NCBI GenBank assembly: GCA_001751085.1
Contig: MAXP01000099.1
Coordinates: forward strand, 1-29,057
Length of the DNA: 29,057 nt
Reading direction: 5' to 3'
From: Desulfobacterales bacterium C00003060
GTDB lineage: Bacteria > Desulfobacterota > Desulfobacteria > Desulfobacterales > C00003060
A program made the translations under genes and the position numbers. Shown here piece by piece: positions 14,780 through 24,176 of the stretch (the stretch's first letter is position 1; each line of letters begins with the position of its first letter). The notes below the pieces were generated by a model, which was not told the origin of the DNA, made no database searches, and saw only the letters and a program-made list of their open reading frames with translations.

Positions 14780-15550
14780 ATGAAAAAGTCAGTCTTTTGT
14801 ATGGTAATGGGTTTGTTTTTGTTTGGAGCCTCCGAGATGGCGTCTGCCCATTACGGTATGATGATCCCGTCGGATTCCATGGTTATGCAGGGCGAGAACA
14901 AGGTCGTATGGATCACCCTTTCCTTTTCACACCCTTTTGAAGGGCATGGCATGGAACTGGTCAAACCCAAGGTCTTTGGGGTCATGACTAATGGTAAGAA
15001 GACAGATTTGTTGGGCAAGCTGAAGAAGACCAAGGTTATGGATCACACGGCCTGGGTCATGGACTACAAGATCGACCGACCGGGCGCGTATATTTTTTAC
15101 ATGGAGCCCCAACCTTACTGGGAACCTGCTGAGGACTGCTTCATCATCCATTACACCAAGACCGTGGTCGCTGCATTCGGTGACGATGAAGGCTGGGATG
15201 AGGAAGTCGGCCTGAAGACCGAGATTGTGCCCCTTGCAAAACCTTTCGGGCTTTATGCAGGGAATGTGTTTCAGGGTATTATAAAGCTTGACGGCAAGCC
15301 CGTGCCTTACGGAGAAGTGGAAGTGGAATACTATAACGAGGACGGCAAGGCCGAGGTCCCGACCGACTTCATGGTGACCCAGACCATCAAGGCAGATAAA
15401 AACGGCGTGTTTACATATGCAGTTCCAAAAGCTGGTTGGTGGGGTTTTGCGGCACTAAACGGAGCGGATTACAAGTTGAAGCACAAGGGCGAAGACAAGG
15501 ATGTGGAATTGGGCGCAGTGCTCTGGGTCAAGTTCCACGACTGGAGATAG
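14780..15550 (+). CDS. NikK-like periplasmic DUF4198 protein of nickel/cobalt uptake
   Basis: This 256-residue exported protein starts at ATG 14780; AGGAG at 14765-14769 lies 10 nt upstream, which favours this start over in-frame ATGs further 5'. The signal peptide ends ASA/HYG. The mature N-terminus [12 protein letters not shown], with a histidine at its very end, is typical of the DUF4198 proteins that accompany ECF-type nickel/cobalt transporters as the 'K' component. A later segment ([31 protein letters not shown]) has a carboxypeptidase-regulatory-like beta fold pattern. It probably presents or binds Ni(II)/Co(II) in the periplasm. The NikL-like gene and CbiO follow, but M and Q subunits do not. 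Confidence 0.82.
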   Translation: MKKSVFCMVMGLFLFGASEMASAHYGMMIPSDSMVMQGENKVVWITLSFSHPFEGHGMELVKPKVFGVMTNGKKTDLLGKLKKTKVMDHTAWVMDYKIDRPGAYIFYMEPQPYWEPAEDCFIIHYTKTVVAAFGDDEGWDEEVGLKTEIVPLAKPFGLYAGNVFQGIIKLDGKPVPYGEVEVEYYNEDGKAEVPTDFMVTQTIKADKNGVFTYAVPKAGWWGFAALNGADYKLKHKGEDKDVELGAVLWVKFHDWR

Positions 15551-15603
15551 AATCGCCAAGCAGTTGCATAGTTCAGAGGATTTCTGTGTTTTTCGAGGTT
15601 TGT

Positions 15604-15630
15604 TCCGGGCACGATAGGTTCGTGCCCGGA
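15604..15630. other. Strong 11-bp hairpin between NikK-like and NikL-like genes
   Basis: TCCGGGCACGA (15604-15614) and TCGTGCCCGGA (15620-15630) pair perfectly around TAGGT. The helix can extend through TTGT/ACAA with one bulge. There is no T-tract on the plus side, so it may be an mRNA-stabilising or processing hairpin rather than a terminator. AATCCGC/AATCCGA heptamers follow at about 15644-15657. Confidence 0.85.
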
Positions 15631-15710
15631 TACAAGCGAAAATCCGCAATCCGAAATACAATATATGAAACAGGTGTCATGATATGTGATATGCCATCAG
15701 GGAGTGTAAG

Positions 15711-16385
15711 ATGCGAGACCGTACTTCAATTAGAGGATATGGCTGGAGAAAAGGCATCCTCAGTCCCATGATTTTTGTCTGTTTGTTTTTTGTTGGGCCG
15801 GGTCCCGCAAGCGGCCATAAGGCCATGATCTTCGCCTGGGTCGATGGGGACACCGTCCATACAGAAAGCAAATTCAGCGGCGGCAAAAGGGTCAAGGTCG
15901 GTGAGGTTATAGTTTATGACTTGGATGGAAATGAACTCCTGAAGGGGAAGACAAATGATAAAGGAGAATTCTCTTTCAAAGTGTTGAAAAAGACGGGAAT
16001 GAAGATCGTCCTTCTGGCCGGAATGGGGCATCGAGGCGAATGGACAATTCCGCTGGAAGAAATCCAGGCGGTGGCGGTCGGACAAACCGGGGCTGCATTA
16101 TCTGAGGAAACCACTGTAGAGAAACCGGAAAAGCAGCCTGGGTCAGTGCCGGTGTCCGGCATCAGCACGGATGAAATCCAGATGGCCGTGGAAAAGGCAT
16201 TGGACAACAAGCTCAAGCCGGTCATGAAAATGTTGGCCGAGTCCAGGGAGCCAGGTCCGTCCGTTACTGAAATCTTAGGAGGTGTCGGTTACATCTTGGG
16301 TTTGATGGGTGTTGCCGCCTATTTCAATTATCGTCGCAAAGCCGCTTGTGCAGAACACAAAAACTCTGAGCCGACGGGTGGTTAA
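15711..16385 (+). CDS. NikL-like membrane-anchored component of nickel/cobalt uptake
   Basis: This 224-residue protein has GGGAG 6 nt before ATG 15711. The signal peptide ends ASG/HKA, so the mature protein again begins with histidine. Residues about 35-115 form a beta-rich, carboxypeptidase-regulatory-like domain (VKVGEVIVYDLDGNELLKGKTNDKGEFSF). A low-complexity linker and a helical segment follow, then a single TM helix near 187-205 (GGVGYILGLMGVAAYFNY) with basic RRK and a short cytoplasmic tail. This layout matches the accessory 'L' subunit of NikKMLQO-type ECF transporters. Metal specificity cannot be told from sequence. Confidence 0.8.
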   Translation: MRDRTSIRGYGWRKGILSPMIFVCLFFVGPGPASGHKAMIFAWVDGDTVHTESKFSGGKRVKVGEVIVYDLDGNELLKGKTNDKGEFSFKVLKKTGMKIVLLAGMGHRGEWTIPLEEIQAVAVGQTGAALSEETTVEKPEKQPGSVPVSGISTDEIQMAVEKALDNKLKPVMKMLAESREPGPSVTEILGGVGYILGLMGVAAYFNYRRKAACAEHKNSEPTGG

Positions 16386-16395
16386 ATTTGAAAAT

Positions 16396-16460
16396 GTCTG
16401 ACTGCCTGAGCGCATTAGTGAGCCTTAAGAAAAAAGAGGTAGCGAGTTTCAGACGTTTTA
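16396..16460 (+). terminator. Possible terminator after NikL-like gene
   Basis: GTCTGACTGCCT (16396-16407) pairs with AGGTAG (16437-16442) and TCAGAC (16449-16454), with an unpaired CGAGTT between them, followed by GTTTTAAAA. The stem is imperfect and the T-run short. If real, it separates the NikL-like gene from the ATPase gene, where the M and Q genes would be expected. Confidence 0.35.
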
Positions 16461-16548
16461 AAATCCTCACTCTCCCGGCTTAATTTGATCTGGTCGGCCT
16501 TCATGGCAATTGCCGTTATACCTCGTATATTAGGCTGGAGATCTTGGA

Positions 16549-17298
16549 ATGGACAAAGATAACATAGTCATTCAACTGGAAAACGTGTGTTTTTCCTATC
16601 CAAACGCATGGCCGGTGCTGGATGGCCTGGATTTCAAGATCGGGCAGGGCGAGAAGCTGGGTCTCATCGGTTCCAATGGGAGCGGCAAGACCACTTTCCT
16701 ACATATAATCATGGGGCTCTTAAGTGCTTCATCCGGCACGGTGCGGATTTTCGGCAAGGCAATAGAAACTGAACGGGATTTCCGAAAGGTGAGGGAGAAA
16801 GTGGGCTTCGTGTTCCAGAACGCCGATGACCAGCTCTTCAGCCCGACAGTTTTAGAGGACGTCGCCTTCGGGCCTCTTAACCTGGGCAAAAAGCCAGAGG
16901 AGGCCCGCAAAATGTCTTTAGAAACATTAGAAGCCCTGAACCTCAATGGCTTCGAGGATCGGGTGACGTATAAGCTGTCTGGGGGAGAGAAGAAACTGGT
17001 GGCCCTGGCAACGGTGTTGGTGATGAAACCCGATGTACTTCTTTTGGACGAACCCACCATCGGCCTTGACGAGGATACGAACAAACGCATCATTGATATA
17101 TTGAACAGCCTTGATATTAGTTACGTGATCGTTTCTCACGAATACGACTTCCTGGCCCTCACTACCCATGATATCTACGCCATGCAAGGAGGCAAAATCC
17201 TATATAACGGCAGATCCGAGAGCCTGCACAGCCACTATCACAAGCATCCAAACGGAAAAAGCCGTCACACCCATTCATACCTTGAAAGGCGGCCATAA
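16549..17298 (+). CDS. cbiO: CbiO/NikO-type ECF transporter ATP-binding protein
   Basis: This 249-residue cytoplasmic ABC ATPase energises nickel or cobalt uptake with a membrane Q (T) subunit. All motifs are present: Walker A GSNGSGKTT near 43-51, Q-loop FVFQNADDQLF, signature LSGGEKK, Walker B VLLLDEPTIGLD and H-loop VSHE. The C-terminal tail is histidine-rich (SHYHKHPNGKSRHTH), which suggests metal sensing or binding. The ATG at 16549 has a GGAG element about 12 nt upstream. The NikK-like and NikL-like genes lie upstream, but there is no CbiM/NikM or CbiQ/NikQ in the 163-bp gap or downstream, so the ATPase lacks a local membrane partner. Confidence 0.93.
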   Translation: MDKDNIVIQLENVCFSYPNAWPVLDGLDFKIGQGEKLGLIGSNGSGKTTFLHIIMGLLSASSGTVRIFGKAIETERDFRKVREKVGFVFQNADDQLFSPTVLEDVAFGPLNLGKKPEEARKMSLETLEALNLNGFEDRVTYKLSGGEKKLVALATVLVMKPDVLLLDEPTIGLDEDTNKRIIDILNSLDISYVIVSHEYDFLALTTHDIYAMQGGKILYNGRSESLHSHYHKHPNGKSRHTHSYLERRP

Positions 17299-17436
17299 CT
17301 AACGATTTTTCGCTGGCCTTCCAGCCAGGTTCCTTGGACCTTTATTACACTTCTCACATGTGCGTCAGGGCTGGGCCAGATCTCGGTCAACCGACAACCT
17401 GGAAGGCTGTCTTCGTGGGTATTGCGGAGACGGATA

Positions 17437-19755
17437 TTATGATGGCATGTCTTTCATTCGTCGCAAAGCAGAGAGGACCGATCGTACGGCCACGGCTATC
17501 ATCAAGGGATTCTCTCCCGGGGGCGCTCCTTGCCAGAGATCCCGTGCAACGACGCAAAAATCCTGCCAGGGCAATCGCCTACGGCTTTTGCAGGACCTGG
17601 TCCATAATGCCATCCAGAGGAGACGCTCACTCCACACATCACGCTTTTTCTCGAGGATTTCTTCAATGATCAGCGTGCTGGCCTCCAGCAAGAATTCCCG
17701 GCTGGGCAAAGGGAGGTCCGTTCTCTTCTTTATAACATCATCCACATGTGCGTCGTCTTCAAACCAAGAGCTTGCGAACTCCATCTTTTCTGGCCAGTCA
17801 CCGCTTTTTTCCAGTATTCCGGCGATATCTTCGGAAGTCAGTGATCGCATGTCCGGGGTTTCCTCCAGTGCGGCAAGCTCTTTCTCAAACACCAATGGTT
17901 TCGGATGCCAGTCTGCACTGCCCATTGCTTCAGCCACCTGCAACAGTTCAGGTGGGGGGGGATTGTCTTGCTGTTGTCCGAGCCAGATAAAATGTGAAAC
18001 CAGACGTTCCAGGTATGCTGGCTCGACCTGCTTTGCCATTCCGCCTTGGCTTACCTCCTTCACCATGGATTTCACTTCCTTTTTGGTCATGCTACTTACC
18101 CCCCAGGCATCGCGGATCCCCTGCCCCTGACGCACCAGCACGCCGCCCAGATGATAACGGCTCTTTTGCCGACCGAATACCCAAGCACCTTGAATACCCG
18201 AACCATCAAAGGGGGTAGCATACGTTTCAACAGACTGGACCGGTGGCATTGGTGCACATCCTACACGGGCAATGCGCATATTTTTTATGACTTGATCCAG
18301 GGCAGGGCGCTCTATTTCAGGCAGCCAGTTGCGCAGAACGATCATGCGCCGCAAGGTCACAGGAGCAATAGTACTCGGGCTGACCAGTTGACTAAATATG
18401 GTGGGCACCCGGGTACGCACTTCGCGATTTGGGTGGAGCAGCATGAACGCCGCAAGCTCACGGATCATTGGATTGCGTGTTGTTGCCATATCTGCAATGA
18501 CGCCTAACTGCCCCTCGATCGGCAGAAGATTCAACTCGGCCATTAGACGTTCATGTAGCTGAAAGGGATCATCAGGGCCATCAGCAACAATGGTGTCAAA
18601 TAACCGGTCTATATCCGGTGGTCCGGTGCGTGTTGTAAAACGACTATAGTGTCTATCAATGTCCTCACTCTTAGTCTTGATCTCGGGATGGAGTTGCAAC
18701 CCTGCATTGTACAAGGCCTCAACCAGGTCGGCCTGCACCCGTATATCTACCGACAATTGAAAGGCTTTGCCGGCGATCTCTTTCTGAATACGCTCCGCCG
18801 TGTCAATGGCCCATTGCCGATTCCTGTCCACAGAATAACGAATCTGAGTCAAGGCCTCTTCCAACAGGAAGAGACAGGCCTCATATCCTTTTCCCTTTTC
18901 CTGCACGCGTCCGTTCGGGGCGTGGACCTTAAGCAGCAGGTCGAGCAAGGCAAAACCAATACGCGGGTTTGCCTCAAGGGCGTCTTTAATGCCTTCGTCG
19001 ATCAGGCGTCCCTGGGTATCTCGTTTCAGACGTCCCTCAACACGCTTTACGAGGGCCTTTGTTTCCTTGATTTCTTTGCTTGTCAGAGGCGGGCCCGGAA
19101 TATTTTGCCTGTCATCCGGTTTTCCGGATATTCTGGATACCTTCTCCGGCTGAGTGGTCTCCTTTGCGCCCTTGCCGGCATCTCCTTTCTGCGATTTCAA
19201 CATGCAGCATTTCTTGTATTTCTTACCGGAACCGCACGGACACGGTTTGTTACGTCCCACTTTGGGTTCTTTACGTACAGCCGGTTTGCGATCTACAGGA
19301 CCAAGCGGTGCAGGGTCCATAACAACTCGTTTTGTCTTGCCCTGCGTCTTGAAGGGTTTCCCTGCATACGGTTTGCCATCCACCTTCTCCTTGAACATTA
19401 CATAATGCCGTTGCAGACGCACCACATATTTGGAGTCAGTGTTGATCACATCTAAGAACATCTGCATCAAGTCTGCCGAATACTTCGATTGTGTATTTAG
19501 AGGGTCCAAGAAAGGACCAGGCTCCTCACCATCAGGATCAAAACCCATATTGATCGTAGCTAGCGTACGATCGGCCTTATGGGCATGCACAGAGATTACG
19601 ACCCTCCGGCAATCACAACCTTTGTCATCGCAATATGACTCCACAAGGGCATATTCATCCGGTGGCAGTGAGCCATAGACTCCTTTTTGCGGTACGGTTA
19701 CCACACGCGTCTCTTTTTCTCCCAGTTTTGGAAATTTACTTATGAAGGGACGCAT
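17437..19755 (-). CDS. Large SEC-C motif protein of unknown function
   Basis: This protein has about 772 residues. AAAGGAG at 19771-19765 sits 9 nt before ATG 19755, so I prefer that to the in-frame TTG at 19764, which abuts the ribosome site. Near residue 42 is a Cys cluster (CDDKGCDC). A canonical SEC-C zinc motif, [13 protein letters not shown], lies at about 172-184, the same metal-binding element found at the SecA C-terminus. The remaining 580 residues are mainly helical with no family I recognise, and the protein is probably cytoplasmic. It follows gltX by only 18 nt, so it is the third gene of the hemG-gltX operon. A role in metal- or protein-binding is all that can be inferred. Confidence 0.82.
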   Translation of the reverse strand: MRPFISKFPKLGEKETRVVTVPQKGVYGSLPPDEYALVESYCDDKGCDCRRVVISVHAHKADRTLATINMGFDPDGEEPGPFLDPLNTQSKYSADLMQMFLDVINTDSKYVVRLQRHYVMFKEKVDGKPYAGKPFKTQGKTKRVVMDPAPLGPVDRKPAVRKEPKVGRNKPCPCGSGKKYKKCCMLKSQKGDAGKGAKETTQPEKVSRISGKPDDRQNIPGPPLTSKEIKETKALVKRVEGRLKRDTQGRLIDEGIKDALEANPRIGFALLDLLLKVHAPNGRVQEKGKGYEACLFLLEEALTQIRYSVDRNRQWAIDTAERIQKEIAGKAFQLSVDIRVQADLVEALYNAGLQLHPEIKTKSEDIDRHYSRFTTRTGPPDIDRLFDTIVADGPDDPFQLHERLMAELNLLPIEGQLGVIADMATTRNPMIRELAAFMLLHPNREVRTRVPTIFSQLVSPSTIAPVTLRRMIVLRNWLPEIERPALDQVIKNMRIARVGCAPMPPVQSVETYATPFDGSGIQGAWVFGRQKSRYHLGGVLVRQGQGIRDAWGVSSMTKKEVKSMVKEVSQGGMAKQVEPAYLERLVSHFIWLGQQQDNPPPPELLQVAEAMGSADWHPKPLVFEKELAALEETPDMRSLTSEDIAGILEKSGDWPEKMEFASSWFEDDAHVDDVIKKRTDLPLPSREFLLEASTLIIEEILEKKRDVWSERLLWMALWTRSCKSRRRLPWQDFCVVARDLWQGAPPGENPLMIAVAVRSVLSALRRMKDMPS

Positions 19756-19773
19756 CAGATCCAACTCCTTTCT

Positions 19774-21255
19774 CTACTCGAAAAAACTCACACCCTTCCC
19801 CAAGCGCTCCACGACACGAGTCCGTCCCACCGCTATCAGAACATCAAAGAGCCCAGGGCCAACCGCCTGACCGGTAACCGCGGCTCGAATGCCGTTGATC
19901 AATATCCCTGCTTTGATCCCGAACTCATCGGCTGTCTCACGGATCACCTTCTCGGCCTCCTCGACCGTAAACGTGTCTATGGCTTGTAGACGATCCGCCA
20001 GGACCGGGAACCACTCTTTCAGTCCTTCATGCTTGAGGATGTTTTTTTTCAGGGCCTTAGGTTCGATTGGATAGTCGTCGGAAAAATAGGCGCGACCAAG
20101 GGTCGCAAAATCGGTGGTTATATGATACCGGCTTCGAATCAGGTCGATTGTACGAAGAAACCAATCGTGCCTTGTGCCTTCAAATTCCGGATCCCATATC
20201 CCTGCCTTTTCCAATTCTGCCCTGACGTAAGGCTCGATATCTTCAACAGGAAGATTCCTCAGGTAATGGGTATTGATACTAATTGCCTTCGGGTCAGTGA
20301 AAAATTTTGGGTCATCCTTTCTGACATCAAAGACGGCATTGGCCCGGTTGATCCCTTCCAGGGAGAATGCTTCGATCAGTTCCTCCTTGGAAAAGATTTC
20401 CCTTGAATCAGGTGTAGACCATCCCAGAAGGACCAGGTAGTTCAATAATGCCCATGGCAGGAAACCGTGTTCCCTGTAAAAATGGACTGCAACCATTTCG
20501 CCATGCGTCCGTTTGGAGATCTTGGCCTTTTTGGGGTCAAGCGTGAGAGGCATGTGGGCAAACTTTGGGATCGGCGCACCAAGGGCCTTGTAGATCAGAA
20601 TCTGCTTGGGTGTATTTGCCAGGCCATCCTGCCCGCGAATCACGTGAGTGATACGGTCCCGGATGTCATCGACCGCATTGGAAAGGATATACAGGGGCTG
20701 CCCGTTGGAACGGACGATCACAAAATCCTCTATATCTTCATATTTCTTCTCAATGATTCCATACACGATGTCTGCAAACATGACGGAGCCTTCCCCGGGG
20801 GGCACCTTTAAACGAATCAGGTACGGTGTGCCTGCGGCTTCCTTTTTTGCAATCTCATCGGGTGTCAAATTGCGACAAGTGCCATCGTACTGTAAAGCGG
20901 CCTTTCTCTTGCGCGCCTCTTCCCGCTTTTGATCAAGGTCCTCTTTCGTACAGAAACACTTGTAGGCATGACCCGAATCAAGGAGCCTTTTAGCTGCCGC
21001 CACATGCTCATTGCTGAACCGGGACTGGAAATAGGGGCCCTCATCCCAGGTAACCCCCAACCATTTCAGGCTATCAATAATCCCCTGGATCATTTCTTCG
21101 GAAGACCTTTCCGCGTCAGTATCCTCGATTCTCAAAATCAACTTGCCGCCCGTCTTTTGAGCAAAAAGCCAGTTAAATATAGCTGTCCGGGCACCGCCGA
21201 TATGAAGATATCCGGTCGGGCTTGGAGGAAACCGTACGACTACTTCTTGTTTCAT
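19774..21255 (-). CDS. gltX: Glutamate--tRNA ligase
   Basis: This 493-residue class I aminoacyl-tRNA synthetase charges tRNA-Glu (and possibly tRNA-Gln, if a GatCAB pathway is present). Visible signatures are the HIGH motif in PSPTGYLHIGGART, a KISKR loop (KMSKS type), and a zinc site with C-x-C-x20-Y-x3-C spacing (CFC...YDGTC) as in the bacterial enzyme. The C-terminal anticodon-binding helical domain is intact. Its ATG overlaps the hemG stop codon as ATGA, so the two are translationally coupled. Length is normal. Both tRNA charging and the Glu-tRNA used in tetrapyrrole synthesis make hemG a sensible neighbour. Confidence 0.98.
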   Translation of the reverse strand: MKQEVVVRFPPSPTGYLHIGGARTAIFNWLFAQKTGGKLILRIEDTDAERSSEEMIQGIIDSLKWLGVTWDEGPYFQSRFSNEHVAAAKRLLDSGHAYKCFCTKEDLDQKREEARKRKAALQYDGTCRNLTPDEIAKKEAAGTPYLIRLKVPPGEGSVMFADIVYGIIEKKYEDIEDFVIVRSNGQPLYILSNAVDDIRDRITHVIRGQDGLANTPKQILIYKALGAPIPKFAHMPLTLDPKKAKISKRTHGEMVAVHFYREHGFLPWALLNYLVLLGWSTPDSREIFSKEELIEAFSLEGINRANAVFDVRKDDPKFFTDPKAISINTHYLRNLPVEDIEPYVRAELEKAGIWDPEFEGTRHDWFLRTIDLIRSRYHITTDFATLGRAYFSDDYPIEPKALKKNILKHEGLKEWFPVLADRLQAIDTFTVEEAEKVIRETADEFGIKAGILINGIRAAVTGQAVGPGLFDVLIAVGRTRVVERLGKGVSFFE

Positions 21256-22706
21256 GTATGTTCACCTTTCTGCATATAGAGGTCTAAGGCGCTGAAAAGC
21301 TCTTCTGCTGCGCGTTCTCCAGCATGGACACAGTCTGGGACCCCGACCCCTTCAAAACCATTGCCAGCGAGTTGCAGGCCCTTATGTTCGGCGAGTCTTT
21401 TCCGCATGACCGCCACTCTTTCAAGATGACCGACATCGTATTGTGCCATGGAATCAGGCCATCGATGAACCATGGCAAAACAGGGAAGCGTGGTAATGCC
21501 CAGCAAATCATCCAGGTCGCTGCGCGCAGCGACAATGAGACCTTCGTCATCCCGCTCAATCATACCCGGCTGCAACGCCCCACCCATAAATGCACGCAGC
21601 AAGACATAGCCTTCCGGCGCCCGGCCTGCATATTTTACGCTACTAAAGGATGCCGCTATAATCTGGTGCCTTTCGGTGATGGGAACGACGCACCCAAAGG
21701 CGTCCAGGGGATGTGCCACGTGTTCTCGTCGATAGGCAAGATGGACCACAGCGGAAGAGGCATACTGAACCGCTGACAATTGCTTTCCCAATACCGTATC
21801 GACCTCAGTGAGCAATCTGGCCGAGTGTCGAGAGGGGCCGGTAATAATGACGCCCTCAGCCTCCATGGACGCACCGTGTTCCAGGTCAACTCTCCAGCAT
21901 GGGATCGCACTGCCGGCGGCCTTTTGGGTCACCCGAATGACACGTTCGTTCAGTCGGAAGCGGACATGATCCAAGCGACCCCTCAGGGCATTAGTCAGGG
22001 TTTGCAGGCCATCCCTAAAGGTAACAAACATGCCGTAACGTGCCCCGCTACCCTCTGTCTTGCGTTGTTTTCCCTCAAAGCGCATCCCCTTGATGACGCT
22101 GCCGTATTTGCCTTCCAGATCAAGGAAACGGGGCATGGTTGCACGCAGGCTGAGCCTTTCCGGTCTTGCGGTATATATACCGCTGATCAGGGGCTGCACC
22201 ACGCGGTCCAGGGCCTCGCGTCCAAAGCGCCGGACCACAAAGGAGGCGAGTGATTCGTCTTCATTCGCTTTTCTTGCAGGCACTAAGATCTCCATCCCCA
22301 TCCTGAGCTTGCCGGGCAAGGAAAAGAGCGGTGTGGTAATCATCGGCATGAGCTTCGTGGGTGCCATGAGGAGAAACCCTTCAGGAATCGGCATCAACTT
22401 GCCACGGCGCACAACCAGGGCTCGGCGGTGGGCCTCGTTGGTTGATATCAATTCGGATTCCAACCCGAGGCGCCGGGCCAAGGCGAGTGCCCACGGTTTG
22501 GCAGTGATAAAGTTGTCAGGACCTGAATCGATCAAGAACCCGTCGCGCTTAATCGTATGGATTACACCACCTAGCCTATCACGAGCCTCGATCAACGTGA
22601 CTTCCAACGGGTGATTTCCTTCGCCACTCAACTCGGATACCCGGTGGGCGGCGCTCAGGCCGGTAATGCCTCCTCCAATGATAACGATCCGTTTAGTGTG
22701 TGGCAT
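21252..22706 (-). CDS. hemG: Protoporphyrinogen/coproporphyrinogen oxidase, FAD-dependent HemY type
   Basis: This 484-residue flavoprotein oxidises a porphyrinogen late in heme synthesis. The N-terminal FAD-binding motif IVIIGGGITGLSAAH and LIEARDRLGG are clear. DSGPDNFI and the C-terminal QLAGNGFEGVGVPDCVHAGERAAEEL are typical of the HemG/HemY family. Whether the substrate is protoporphyrinogen or coproporphyrinogen cannot be judged by eye. Heme supply fits the many c-type cytochromes nearby. Unusually, the ATG (22706-22704) lies in the last 5 bp of the MITE-like element, and the only SD-like sequence, GAAGG, touches the ATG. Its normal upstream region, often other hem genes in related bacteria, is missing here. 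Confidence 0.93.
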   Translation of the reverse strand: MPHTKRIVIIGGGITGLSAAHRVSELSGEGNHPLEVTLIEARDRLGGVIHTIKRDGFLIDSGPDNFITAKPWALALARRLGLESELISTNEAHRRALVVRRGKLMPIPEGFLLMAPTKLMPMITTPLFSLPGKLRMGMEILVPARKANEDESLASFVVRRFGREALDRVVQPLISGIYTARPERLSLRATMPRFLDLEGKYGSVIKGMRFEGKQRKTEGSGARYGMFVTFRDGLQTLTNALRGRLDHVRFRLNERVIRVTQKAAGSAIPCWRVDLEHGASMEAEGVIITGPSRHSARLLTEVDTVLGKQLSAVQYASSAVVHLAYRREHVAHPLDAFGCVVPITERHQIIAASFSSVKYAGRAPEGYVLLRAFMGGALQPGMIERDDEGLIVAARSDLDDLLGITTLPCFAMVHRWPDSMAQYDVGHLERVAVMRKRLAEHKGLQLAGNGFEGVGVPDCVHAGERAAEELFSALDLYMQKGEHT

Positions 22707-22911
22707 CCTTCATTAACCAGTTTACACTTTTTTCGAAAAAGCGTGTATTATCGAATTGAATGGCGATGTCGAAATTAGAAATTTGAAATTAGGTAACGCA
22801 TCTACATCTTTGTGTTTTTCCCAATTTCACATTTCAAGTTTCAAATTTCATTACCAAAACAGAAGATCAACAAAGTGTAAACTACTTTTGACTTGTCGTG
22901 AAGGATGCCTA
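22702..22911. mobile_element. MITE-like 210-bp element (right copy, abutting hemG)
   Basis: Reverse-complement copy of 6147-6356 with one difference (22715 A; the left-arm partner 6343 C predicts G). On the hemG side homology stops exactly at GGCATCC. The flank there is GTGTGT, not TGCATT, so this end has no matching target duplication. That fits an independent insertion copy or a recombination/assembly join. Confidence 0.72.
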
Positions 22912-23154
22912 AATGCATAAACATTCATTTTGTACTATGAAATATGCCCAACGCACAATCATAATTTCATGGGCATCCCATAGCCTGCTCCTTTTTCTCT
23001 GAGTGTATTTCGATGTTATACCTCGAAATTATTCCTCCTGATTCTAATGTTGCCTATAGTGTGATTGTGGAAGTTGGCAAATTGCGGTTTCTATGAAATC
23101 GTCAAGCTGAAGGGGATCTTGTTGCTTCGCAGCAAGCTGCGGAAAATGAGCTCG
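22912..23154. other. Gene-free spacer with small hairpins (right copy)
   Basis: Mirror of 5904-6146. It carries the same inverted repeats at 23007-23029 and 22944-22976. No gene or convincing terminator is visible. Confidence 0.6.
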
Positions 23155-24063
23155 CTATTGCCATTCAAAGATACTGATGCGGGCGTTTTCTCTGTCTACG
23201 ATAAAGATCTGGCCTGACTTACTGATGTGCACAAACGACGGCGAATGGAGTCGTCCTTCTCTCCAGCCCAACCGGGAGAAAGCAAACAAAAACCGGCCCT
23301 CCTTGTCGAAGACCAGAACCTGGTTTTTGTGTTGATCAACAACGTAGATCAGGCCTTTTCGGTCAATAGCAAGGCTTGAGGGGAAATCGAATTCGCCTTT
23401 GCCGGTGCCCCTTTTCCCAAATCTTAGAAGAAGATTTCCCTGGCGGTCATAAACGCGAACGGACCCATCCACGGTGCTTAGCGCATAGATACGACCGGCT
23501 GCATCTACCTTTACATCCTCAAGGCCATGGCCACCTTTGACCGGGATTTCTCCCTCAAATTGCAGATTCGGGCCAAAAACGACAATCCTCTGGTTCGCCT
23601 TGTCCACAATGTATAGTCGATCTGCCGAATCCACAGCCATATGCCCCGGATAGATGGGGTTGGCCCGGGGAATACCGGAAAAATCGAGCGGTTCCATTGA
23701 TTTTTGTGCCATGTCAATCAAAAGGACGTGCCCTTTTGTGGGCTCAGTCACAAAAAACCTGCCTTTACTATCTTTGACTATGCTGGTGGGGGACACCAAA
23801 TCGCCTCCACGAGTAAATTCTGAGATATATTTGAAATCAGCATCAAAGGCGAGTATGCGATTGTTTGTGGAATCCGTAACGTACAATCGATCTTTCCTCT
23901 CATCAAAAAAAATGCCACCCAACAGGCCAAATTGACCTATTTCCTGGTTGCCGGTAATGCATGTCAGGTGTTTTACGCGGGCTTTTCCCGCACAAAGTGC
24001 ATCCTCAGGTATGATCAGAGACAAGAACAAAAACAGAATAAGAAAATCGATCTTTCTAAACAT
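23155..24063 (-). CDS. Secreted NHL-repeat beta-propeller protein (right copy)
   Basis: All 302 residues are identical to the left-arm copy at 4995-5903: a signal peptide followed by five to six NHL blades. The GAGGGAG ribosome site is also duplicated. This copy is the innermost gene of the right arm and points toward hemG, with about 450 bp of spacer and MITE-like element between. If the arm is an assembly duplicate, this is not a second gene. Confidence 0.85.
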   Translation of the reverse strand: MFRKIDFLILFLFLSLIIPEDALCAGKARVKHLTCITGNQEIGQFGLLGGIFFDERKDRLYVTDSTNNRILAFDADFKYISEFTRGGDLVSPTSIVKDSKGRFFVTEPTKGHVLLIDMAQKSMEPLDFSGIPRANPIYPGHMAVDSADRLYIVDKANQRIVVFGPNLQFEGEIPVKGGHGLEDVKVDAAGRIYALSTVDGSVRVYDRQGNLLLRFGKRGTGKGEFDFPSSLAIDRKGLIYVVDQHKNQVLVFDKEGRFLFAFSRLGWREGRLHSPSFVHISKSGQIFIVDRENARISIFEWQ

Positions 24064-24125
24064 AATACTCCCTCGATACGTATCTGGAACTCAGTTCGCT
24101 TCGTCTATGGCTCAGTAAACCCTTC

Positions 24126-24164
24126 GCATCCTTGAAAAGTGTAAATCGAGGAATGAAGGATGCC
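24126..24164. repeat. Short 39-bp inverted-repeat element (right copy)
   Basis: Mirror of 4894-4932, with inverted ends GCATCCTT and AAGGATGCC around a TTTACAC-containing core (read on the minus strand), between the 16-heme cytochrome and NHL genes. Confidence 0.7.
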
Positions 24165-24176
24165 ACAAATGACAAA

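Noticed and set aside
16386..16548. Remnant of CbiM or CbiQ between the NikL-like gene and cbiO
   Set aside because: All frames were read for conserved permease segments; only short stop-riddled peptides are present, so no remnant can be claimed.
18649..19455. 268-codon plus-strand ORF
   Set aside because: Fully antisense to the SEC-C protein gene, which has a strong motif, ribosome site and operon context.
19774..22706. Plus-strand ORFs of 94-184 codons opposite gltX and hemG
   Set aside because: They overlap confidently identified minus-strand genes and show no protein family features.
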